A DNA stretch of 64,000 bases from Microdochium bolleyi (taxonomy: Eukaryota > Ascomycota > Sordariomycetes > Xylariales > Microdochiaceae): positions 496,001 through 560,000 of the forward strand of contig KQ964260.1 of NCBI GenBank assembly GCA_001566295.1, given 5' to 3'. A program made the translations under genes and the position numbers. The notes below the pieces were generated by a model. The model did not search any database. It was not told the origin of the DNA and was given only the letters and a program-made list of their open reading frames with translations. Positions 51,706-61,100 of the stretch are shown here, piece by piece. Positions within the stretch are counted from its first letter, which is position 1, and every line of letters begins with the position of its first letter.

Positions 51706-53480
51706 ATGTCAGCAGCCAGCGACGAGAAACCTAGTGAGCCGCTGGCCGCCGTGGTCTCGCATCACCATCATGTCAAGGACAATCCCCGCGACCGCGCTCA
51801 TGTCCAGGAGGACGAGCTCACTCTCGGCGACATCTTTCGAAACCACAAGGCTGTTGCTTGGTGGTGCTTCTACTGGGCTATGTGTGCCGTCGGCTGGTAC
51901 GTCAAAATGGCTTTACCTCTCTCAGCTTGGTGATTTGGAGGATAAACAAACCTTTTCGTAATACGTGGCTTGGATCGTGCTAAATTATCATGTATAATGA
52001 CTCAGGGGTTTTGACGCACAGATCAACGGTGCCATGATCGCCGTTCCATCCTTCCGACGAGACTTCGGCTACGTCCTCGACGGCCAGGCAATCCTGCCGG
52101 CCAATTGGCAGACGGCGTTCAACATGATCGGCGCGGTTGGGCAGATATTCGGCGGCTTCCTCTGTAGTTGGTTCGCCGACCGCATCGGCCGCAAGAACTC
52201 GCTGCTCCTGGGCATCGTCGTTTGTTCTGGTGGTGCCCTTGGGGAGATGTTCTCGTACACAAGGGAGGCGTTCCTGGGGGCCAAGCTCGTCATCGGCGTC
52301 GGTCTCGGCTTCTACCTCACCCTCGCACCCCTGGCGACGAGCGAGATCGCGCCCGTCGCTCTTCGCGGCTTCGCCACAGCCGGCGTCAACCTGGGCATTG
52401 CCATCGGGCAGCTCCTCTCCAACGCCGTCGTCAAGGCGTTTGGCGAGCGCGACGACCGGTGGGCCTACGCCGGCCCCTTTGCGACGCAGCTCTTCTTCGT
52501 CGTGTTCCTCCTTGCCTTCCTCCCGTTCTCACCCGAGACCCCGTGGTACCTCGCACGCAAGGGCAAGAGGGAGCAAGCCTTGACTGCAATCCGTAGGCTC
52601 TATGGCAGCGACTACGATGCCGAGACGAAGCTGCAGCTTCTGGAGGCCACTATCGAGGAGGAATCCATGAGCCGGACCGGTGTCGAGCCTGGGTTCCTGG
52701 ACTGCTTCCGTGGGACGAATCGGCTACGCACAGGTATCTCGACGGGGGTCTTCCTGTGCCAGCACCTCGTCGGCATCGTCTTTGTGTCAGTCTTCCCACT
52801 TCTTCTTGTCCCCCCTCGAGTCACTTCATGCGGCTAGTTGCGCTTCCGATGTTCCTAGCTAATGGCTTTATAGTCTGGGCTACTCGACTTATTTCTTCCA
52901 GCTAGCCGGATTCGATTATTCGCGGTCGTTCGATCTCGGCGTAGGCGTCACGGCGTGCGGTGTCACTGGCAACATCGGGAGCTGGTTCGTCGTAGAGCGC
53001 TTCGGCCGTCGCGTCGTCTTCATCAGCGGCATGGTAGCGCTGACCGTCATCCTGCTGCTCATTGGCGTCATGGACGTCGTGCCCTCGTCGGCCGCGGGCT
53101 GGGTCCAGGCCTCACTCACCGTCGTCTACGCGTTCGTCTACTTCCTCACCATCGGCGCCATGGCGTTCGCCGTCCTGGGCGAGACGTCGAGCACCGTGCT
53201 CCGCGCAAAGACAATCTCCCTGGCCACGGCGACGCAAGCCATCTGCGGCATCGTCATGAGCATCGCGATCCCGTACCTTGTCAACCCGGACGAGGCGAAC
53301 CTGCGCGGCAAGGTTGGCTTCCTCTTTGGCGGGCTGGCGTTCGTGGCGTCGATAGGCAGCTGGTTCTACGTGCCCGAGCTCAAGGGCAAGCCATTCGATG
53401 CTATCGATCGCATGTTTGCTGCTAAGGTACCACCGAGGAAGATGGGTGCCTATCTGGAGCAGGAGAGGGATTATGAGTAG
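51706..53480 (+). CDS. MFS sugar transporter, alpha-glucoside permease type
   Basis: Exons 51706-51896, 52006-52785 and 52874-53480; 525 residues. Joins restore CAVGWGFDAQVNGAM and GIVFVLGYSTYFF. Twelve membrane segments are expected. Sugar-porter signatures: DRIGRKNS between helices 2 and 3, PETPWYLARKGK after helix 6, ERFGRR between helices 8 and 9, and PELKGK at the end. The DAQVNGAMIAVPSFRRDFG and LRGKVGFLFGG blocks point to the maltose/alpha-glucoside proton symporter branch of fungal carriers rather than hexose facilitators. It acts at the plasma membrane. The N-terminal 40 residues are hydrophilic with a His4 run. It is divergent from the Zn2Cys6 gene. The true substrate (a di- or oligosaccharide) cannot be told. 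Confidence 0.92.
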
Positions 53481-54785
53481 GTAGTGGCACGCGGCTGTGT
53501 AAATATGACCCCGAGTAGCTCACTGGTCATCACGGACTCGGGCGTGTCAGCCGGGTCGCAAATGAAGATGGGTTGTTGGTAGCGAAACTGACCATTGGAG
53601 ATCACCATCGTCTAGTCGAGCATACATTATGCATTTATGTTATTGCGAAACAGGATATCGAAGAACTTTGATCTTAGAAGAGAACGGAGAAGCACCATGA
53701 ATGAAGCACAAAGTGACAATCCTCCGTCTTGTCCGATTCCGCACACTACGAGTCGGTAGCAAACGCAGAAGAAGCCGACTGGCTTATCTGGGCACACACT
53801 CCTATACACGGTGTCGTAGTGAGAGAGGACAGGAGCTCCACCCCCGATCATCCTTGCCCTTTCCGCAACACAGATAAGACACAGCCCTGTAGTCCGGTCG
53901 AGCGATGTCGGCTGTCGAGCATCTTAGCACCGGTCAATGTGCTGAAGCTCAAGCTTAATAATTTAATTTCGTTCCATATCACAATCATTAGTCGTGGTCG
54001 CCATCAGGGTTTGCCTGGCCCCTGACATAATCCTTCACTCCTTGAGCGCTCAGACAAGGCCGAGATGAATCATCTCGAGATCACTTCGCAACACTAATTC
54101 TCTGGATATCAAAGCGTCACGGCCATCGGAACGTCTCTCCCGGGTCCGTTCTCGCACAAGCCATTCCACTGACACTGTCACACACACGCTGATCGGTTGA
54201 CCCGCCGCAACCGCCCCTGCTGCAGCCACCGTCTCCAACACTGCGGGGGATGTGCTACGTCACGAACCCTTTCGGGCAGTTCGACCCTCTCTAGCTGGTC
54301 TCCACTGAAGCTTATCAAGGCGCCTCCGCGCTGTCGGTTGTCTGTGGCGCCCCCTCGACGGCTTTATCCAGCGGAGATTTCCTGCTTACAAGTATCTCTG
54401 CGGCGGAGTCTCAAGTCACGAAAGGTCGGGTGTTCAGTTATTCCCGGAGCGGGCAAAAGCGCCGACACCCTGTTATCTACACTAGTGTCACCAACTCCAA
54501 ATGCAGACACATCGGTCTTTATGCAGCCACCCTATCACACGTGCAGCTCGCGCATCATGGTTATCAGAATTCCGGGGGTTCGGAGTCGGGTTCGGCCAGG
54601 CGTGAACATCGGTGTCTGTGCCCGCATCGTCGGGAATCTGGCCTTGTAGGTGCGGCAGGCCGTCATGCGGCAGCCATAAAACCACATCAGTTCGCACCTT
54701 TGTCCACGAATCCTGCTCCTGCTTGTAGCAGTTCTTGACCTTCCGCCTTTACGAGTACATCCCTTGCTCTAAAGCTTTGCAATCC
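53481..54785. other. Intergenic, about 1.3 kb; nothing recognised
   Basis: Short frames only. The 3' region of the sugar transporter and the promoter of the next transporter, both plus-strand. Confidence 0.55.
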
Positions 54786-56621
54786 ATGCCTCGCGCCGAA
54801 ATGGACCCCGAGAAGGACTATCCCTCAAAGCCCGTTGTGGCACCCCGGGATGCTGATGATGCGCTCAAATTCATCAGCGAGGGTGAGGTGATTACGATGA
54901 CGGCCGAGGACGAGAAGAAGCTCGTTCGCAAGATTGATCTGACGATCCTGCCGTTGTTGTGTACGTCAGCCACCCCGCCTCGCTTTCCTGGCAAACCATC
55001 CGCACTATCTCGCTGACAGCTAATGACCAGTTGGCTGTTACTTCCTGCAATATCTCGATAAAACTCTGATAAACTACGCAGCGATGTAGGTACCCTCGCC
55101 GCCCCCGTTACTGTTTCGCTTTGACAAATTTCACATGCGGATGGTGGACTTGTAGCTCACTCCTTCCAGAATGGGTCTTCGCAAAGACACCAAGATAACG
55201 GGAGATCAATATTCGCAGCTGGCGATGCTGTTCTACGTCTCGTATCTTGCATTCGAGGTAAGCGATATCCCGTGACTCTGCGCAGACCCTAGTTGACACC
55301 GGATCAAGTTCCCCTCGGCCTACATGGTGCAAAGACTTCCGACCGCAAAGTTCCTCGCCTTTATCGTCTGCGGCTGGGGCCTGATGGTCACCTGCAACGC
55401 CGCAGCACACGACTGGGGCGGCCTCGCATCTCTCCGTGTCCTCCTCGGCGCCTTCGAGTCCGGCGTGGCGCCCTGCCTCATGCTCATCACCACAATGTGG
55501 TATAAGCGCTCCGAGCAGCCGCCCCGGGTCGGCTCCTGGTACGTCGGCACCGGTGTCGGTAAGATCGTCGGCGCCCTTACGTCCTTCGGCTTCCAGCATT
55601 ACGTTGGCACCCAGTTCAAGTCGTGGCAAATCATGTTCCTCGTGTGGGGGCTCATCACCATCGGCCTGGGCCTGCTCGTGTTCTTCTTCCTGCCCGACAA
55701 CCCGATGAAGTCGCGCTTCACCCAGACGGAGCGCCGCTGGATCGTCGAGCGCCTGCGTAGCAACCTCACGGGCGTCGAGAACAAGCACTGGAAGTGGCAC
55801 CAGTTCGTGGAGCTCCTGCGCGACCCGCAGACGTACATGCTCAGCCTCATCGTGCTCACGTCTAACATTCCTAACGGCTTCATCAGCAGCTACCAGGCTA
55901 CTGTGATCGAGAGCTTCGGCTGGACGCCAAAGGAGACCGCACTGCTCTCGATGCCGTCTGGCGCGATCGCGTGTATCTGCACACTCAGCGCAACGTGGTT
56001 TGCTGGCAGATTTGGGCTGCGCGGGCCTGCCATCATCATTCTGTTGACTCTGGGGTGCATCGGTAGCTGCATCATGGCATTCCTGCCGAGCGAGACCTCT
56101 GTCGCAGGCTCGATGGTTGGTAACTATCTCGCCAACTGCATCGGCTCTTCCTTGCCCTTGATGTACTCGTACGCCGGGGCCAACTTTGCCGGGCACACCA
56201 AAAAGGTTTCGATGAACGCCGTCGTCCTCATCATGTTCTGTAAGTATTCGACAAACTTTCCCTGGCGTCTCACCCAGGCTAAACGCAGCTTCTCTAACCC
56301 CTCCACAAGGCATCGGCAACATCATCGGCCCCCTAACCTTCCGCCAGGAGGACGCGCCGGAGTACATCCCGGCCAAGATCTGCATGGTCGTCACGACCGC
56401 CACGGCCGCGCTGCTCACTGGTGTCCTGATGCTGTACTACCGGTGGGAGAACAAGCGGCGCGACCGCATTTACGCGGACCACGTGCACGAGGAGAACAGC
56501 GAGTTCTTCGACATGACGGACCGGGAGAACCGGGAGTTCAGAGTGAGTCTCGGCCACCCTTTTGGCGCTTCGATGTAGCCAATGACTGACGGAGTGATTG
56601 TGCGTGTAGTATGCCTTCTAG
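54786..56621 (+). CDS. MFS anion:cation symporter of the Dal5/allantoate permease type
   Basis: Six exons: 54786-54960, 55031-55085, 55170-55257, 55309-56239, 56310-56542, 56610-56621; 497 residues. An internal ATG at 54801 is a possible start. The joins rebuild the family head LVRKIDLTILPLLFGCYFLQ, then YLDKTLINYAAIMGLRKDT and FEFPSAYMVQRLPTAKFLA. Later blocks are LGAFESGVAPCLMLI, RSEQPPRVGSWY, FLPDNPMKSRF and MFCIGNIIGP. The protein ends FRYAF; the last exon encodes only three residues plus the stop, common in this family. Members import allantoate, nicotinate, pantothenate, biotin or similar organic anions with protons at the plasma membrane. The substrate is not determinable; a link to the dioxygenase pathway 8 kb away is only a guess. 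Confidence 0.92.
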
Positions 56622-57809
56622 AGGGACAAGGCCTCGTTCGCAGGCCGTCCCAGACACAATTGGACATGATACACCATGAACAGATTTGGGCTTACACAGC
56701 TGGGGCATGTTGGGGACGGACCACTTCTAGATGTCTCATTATGGAGAATTACAGTGAGCTCTGAACATTTGGGCTCTCTAAAACCTCCGAGCAATCCTGG
56801 CCCGAACGGTTGGGAGCGTCCTGCTTGGCGTTACCCCGAGATTCTGCACAGTAGATACGACCCATTTGAAACTAAAAAGGTCTACATGACTAGCGGGGCA
56901 AGGAACGAGCAACGGTCTCGACCGGGAAGCGACAATAGTGCCATCGGCCCCTTTTCTTCGAGTCTTCCGGGAGTCATCTAGAAGTCATGAAATGGTCAAT
57001 GCGCCTGTGCCCATGGGCGATCATGCGCATGATAAACCATCCACGGTCAGGGACAGGGATCGGGGAAACAAGAAGGAAGGGGTCTGGGTTCGTTGCTAGA
57101 GACGGTGGACCATCCGGCGTGAAACCCACTCTTGCACTGCTGGGCCGCGAAGGACTTGATTCGTAGTGGTGACTGACAGGCAACTACTGGGTTGGCACTC
57201 TTTTTTGTTCAAACCGATTGTCATTGTGATCCCTGCGTGTCAAAAGCACTCGTGACTCCCTCTGGTAGGAAATTTGGTCGTGGGATTGACATGTCCGTCC
57301 CTGCGTCAACTCCAAGATGCGTCCAGGATACCCCTGCCTCGTCCCCAATCAAATGTTTCAAGCGGCTCAACCTCAGCATGACTGTCTCCATCTGCTTGGA
57401 GCACGGAACAATCTTCGATCCAATGCACTGAAGGAAGCTTTGACCATCGAAACAGCATCGTCGCCTTGGCACAGTCTAGTGTCGGGACTTTGTGCTGTTA
57501 CAGCCAATCACCAGCCTGGACCCCTGACGGGATCGAGGTTCTACGGACTTCTCCGCATGAATTCTTATAGTGTCGCGTCAGGAACGTGCGACGGCAACCA
57601 ACGAGCACGCCAGCAGGTGAATAACGCGACAGCGCGTGCGGGCGAGTGAGTCACAGTCATCGTGGAAGAGGTCTGCGCCGTTGCACTATATAACATCACA
57701 CGGCTCCCGAGACGACACCCATCTAGCTCTTTTGTGAATTTCGCTTGTCCGGCTTCTACCATAACCTATATCATCCCTAATATTAATCAACCAAACAATC
57801 GTCGACAAG
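56622..57809. other. Intergenic, about 1.2 kb; nothing recognised
   Basis: Short frames only. The right end (57740-57809) is CT- and A-rich, as expected just before the start of the lysine-rich gene. Confidence 0.55.
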
Positions 57810-58313
57810 ATGGCTCTGTTCTCATCCGCCGCCGAGGAGAAACCGGTTGAGGAAGTGCCCACCGATTCCAAGAGAGATAAGAAGAACAAAAAGAAGGACA
57901 AGAAGTCCGCCGAAGATGGCAGCAAGCGCGACTCCGTCGTGCGCCCCGGCACCTCGGGCACCGCCAACATCCTCCTCCAGACGCGCGAGCAGGCGTCCGA
58001 GAACTTCGTCAAGGCTCAGCGCGCCGAGAAGGCGTATATCACCCGCAAGAAGGTCGCCCTCGCGCGCGGCAACTACGACAACACCAAGACGCACTTCAAG
58101 GAGGGGTTCTCGCACCTCGCCAAGGGCTTCAAGGGCCTGTTCTCGGCGGTGTCGGCGATCCCGTGGCTCGTGCGTGACAAGCGCGAGAAGCACCGTCAAA
58201 GCCGCGAGGACGCACAGCGCAAGCGGAACCTCGAGAAGAAGAAGAAGCTCGAGGAGGCCCTTGCCAAGCATGGCGGCGGCGTCAGCGACGAGGATGCCGC
58301 CGCTGCCAAGTAA
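57810..58313 (+). CDS. Small lysine-rich protein, unknown function
   Basis: Single exon, 167 residues, with good start context (gacaagatggc). The N-terminal 45 residues are charged and disordered (SKRDKKNKKKDKK). The middle has a conserved-looking amphipathic stretch, TREQASENFVKAQRAEKAY, then RGNYDNTKTHFKEGFSHLAKG, FKGLFSAVSAIPW. The end is a strongly charged helix with KKKKLEEALAKH that could form a coiled coil. No signal peptide, membrane helix or known domain is recognised. Strong GC third-position bias and good context support a real gene. The central hydrophobic/aromatic helix could bind membranes; that is speculation. Confidence 0.75.
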   Translation: MALFSSAAEEKPVEEVPTDSKRDKKNKKKDKKSAEDGSKRDSVVRPGTSGTANILLQTREQASENFVKAQRAEKAYITRKKVALARGNYDNTKTHFKEGFSHLAKGFKGLFSAVSAIPWLVRDKREKHRQSREDAQRKRNLEKKKKLEEALAKHGGGVSDEDAAAAK

Positions 58314-59838
58314 GGGCGGGCCAGTTTGAGCACCTTTTCTTTCATTCCAGTCTCCTCTTCCAAGTTTTTGTCTCGTTCAGCTTTGGAGGGATGCTTCTCG
58401 GGCGGCGCAACATGGATCATGGGCGTGTCGATTCTCATGTGGGATATTTGACCACAAAACCATGATATCATGAGAAACGATTGCCACGATCCGACACATC
58501 AGCGTCCCACAAGAGGCATCACCTTCATCCAATCTCTACAAGCGGCAACAACTTCGCCGCATAAACACTGATACCCGGCACGACAACATGCCGCATCTCA
58601 ACACTACAATCTGCAAACACTACTTTCCTTTACCACCTCTCAGAGAATCTACTTCGGTACCGACACAACAATCAGTTCCGATCAAATTCTTTCGAGGCAT
58701 TTACCTGCGCGCGTACCCACGCACACTACAACCCAGCCTATACACTAAGGCATTTTCCTTATCTCACCGTCAGACTCATTGACCATTTTCGCAAAATCTC
58801 TCCTGCTACCCTTCTCTCCACACGGTGGAGGACAAACCACAGTCTGACAGTGGCCCATGCACCATCGCGGCATGTGGACCATAATATTAATGTGAGCATG
58901 CTGTCATGTTTGCATAAGACAGCGGCTCGTCATCATGATACCCCAACAAACTTTCCTTGCAGTCCATCAGCCAGATAGAACAATCAAGTATTGTCTAAAA
59001 AATCGGTACAGCTACGTGATACCATGCTTATCCCAGTGTTCCGTCTTTGTGCAGATCCAGTGAATCGTGGCCCGTGATCATGATCACCTCTGACGATTCA
59101 GCGGGCTTTCCAGGTTGGCGACTATCTGGTGCTGGACTTTAGGCAGACGTCGGGAGCAAGCTAATACCGATTGTGCGAGGCATGCACTTATCTCCGACTA
59201 CTCCGGACCTTATTGTAAGGTGGTGATGCAGCCGGCTCTCACCTCCGGTCGGCCTCATTTCGGCATGAATCTGCACAACACGCTGCGGGATCAACGCTCC
59301 CTCTACGTATTGGCGGTAGGGTAAGCTGATCGAATCTGCGCGAATGACGTTCCCCGGAAATTTATCTACCCCTCTCGACTGCTTCCTGTGGTCTCTACTG
59401 TTGTGCTGTCGCTGTGCATGCTTGCTCTCCTGGGCCTGGATTAATGAGCGGGCGGAGATAGCAGAGGCCAGGAGCGGAGGAGCCCCATAAGTTTGCCAAA
59501 TGCTCACGACCCTCCGGATATAAGCCGCCTTCACCTCAAAACACGGAGCTAACTGTCTGGCGTCCATTCGACAACGTACTGCTTCCTGAAGATCACTCTA
59601 CATCTAAAAATTTGCCCAATGAGGTGATGTAGTATCGCATGATGGAAGGTTAGGTGGAACCGATGCCATGACTGACACAAGGAGGCAAACAGATCCACAC
59701 GGAGACAGAATGTCATATAAAACGGTGCTGCATCGCGCTCCTCGAGTTCGTGACTTCATCTGGTGCTCCCTATCCCACAGGCACCCCTCTCAGAGTCACT
59801 AAAAGTCCACGCCGGACTGTCTGCAAGTCATTCATATC
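58314..59838. other. Intergenic, about 1.5 kb; nothing recognised
   Basis: Short frames only. No RNA gene or repeat was recognised. Confidence 0.55.
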
Positions 59839-60942
59839 ATGTCTACCTCCACTACCACGACCACCACTGCCACAGGCAACAGTGGCACTCATCGTGCCGC
59901 TCTCAACGCTGAGAAAGCAGCCCCCCTCTCCGTCTCCTCACGCCCAACGCCCAACCCGGGCCCGGGCCAGGTCCTCATCTCCGTCCGCGCCGTCGGGCTC
60001 AACATTGTCGACACTATAATGCGCGACATGGGCTTCATGATCACCGAGTACCCCTGCGTCCTTGGATCCGACGTCGCCGGGACTATCCTCGCCACAGGAA
60101 CCTCGGGGGTCCCCGAGTCGTTCAAGCCGGGCACCAAGGTCGCCGCGTTCGCCAGCGCGTTCTTTCAGCACGGGAAGCCCGACTACGGCGCGTTCCAGGA
60201 GGTCGTGCTGGTCTCCGTGGGCGGGGTGACGCTGATGCCGGAGACGATGGGGTGGGCCGAGGCCGCGACGCTGCCGATGGTCGTGTTCGTCGCGCTGGCG
60301 GCGTGGGAGATGCTCGGGCTGGACTACACCTACAGCCCCGCCAAGGGCTCTGATGAGAACAAGAACGCAAATAAGGCGATCCTCATCTGGGGCGCCGGGA
60401 CCGGGATCGGGACCATGGCCGTGCAGACCGCCAAGCTGATGGGCTACACCGTCATCGCGACCGCCAGCCCGGGTAACCACGACTACCTCAAGGGTCTGGG
60501 CGCGGATGTAGTGTTCGACTACCGCGACGCCGCGGCCGCGGAGCGGGATATTCTGCAGTACGTCAGGGGTCGGAACCTGGCCATGAAGAACTGCTTCTTC
60601 GGCTACGGCGAGCTGGCGCCCTGCCAGAACATCCTGAAGGAGCTCAACGGCGAGAACGGCGGCGCGAAGATCGCACACGGCCCGCCGATCCCCGAAAGCG
60701 CGAAGAAGGTTGATGGCGTGGATGTCAGCTTCATCTCGCCCAGCTCGGACGAGGTGGTGAGGGAGAAGCAGTTCGCGCAGTGGATGTCCGTGTACCTCCG
60801 GGACAAGTTGGCAAGCGGTGAGATCCAGCCGAGCCCCGAGGTCAAGATCGTGGGCAAGGGACTGGAGAGTATTGACTCTGCGCTTACGGAGCTGCGGGAG
60901 AAGGGCGTCAAGTGTGCGAAGCCAGTGGTTGTGTTTGAATGA
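59839..60942 (+). CDS. Medium-chain dehydrogenase/reductase (zinc-type alcohol dehydrogenase-like, enoyl-reductase fold)
   Basis: Single exon, 367 residues, ATG at 59839. The GroES-like half has PNPGPGQVLISVRAVGLNIVD and YPCVLGSDVAGTI. The nucleotide-binding half has LIWGAGTGIGTMAVQTAKLMG, the GxGxxG-type NADPH site. The catalytic zinc Cys of true alcohol dehydrogenases is not seen at the usual place after VGLN, and no structural zinc Cys cluster is present. It therefore fits the zinc-free quinone-oxidoreductase or trans-acting enoyl-reductase branch (CipB/ToxD-like) of fungi. These reduce alkenes or quinones with NADPH. The N-terminus is Thr-rich and low complexity. No polyketide synthase is adjacent; the type III synthase lies 32 kb away. 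Confidence 0.9.
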   Translation: MSTSTTTTTTATGNSGTHRAALNAEKAAPLSVSSRPTPNPGPGQVLISVRAVGLNIVDTIMRDMGFMITEYPCVLGSDVAGTILATGTSGVPESFKPGTKVAAFASAFFQHGKPDYGAFQEVVLVSVGGVTLMPETMGWAEAATLPMVVFVALAAWEMLGLDYTYSPAKGSDENKNANKAILIWGAGTGIGTMAVQTAKLMGYTVIATASPGNHDYLKGLGADVVFDYRDAAAAERDILQYVRGRNLAMKNCFFGYGELAPCQNILKELNGENGGAKIAHGPPIPESAKKVDGVDVSFISPSSDEVVREKQFAQWMSVYLRDKLASGEIQPSPEVKIVGKGLESIDSALTELREKGVKCAKPVVVFE

Positions 60943-61100
60943 GCGAGGCGCAGGTGCATCAGCGAAGGGCCGTCTTGTCCATCGTACCAGAAGGAAAGCA
61001 TGTATATTTGAAGTAGGTATATCTTTTTCTATTTCTATATGCTACCCTCTAGACCCCTGGATCTATGGATCTCGCATTATCTGCAATGTGCTCGTTGTCC

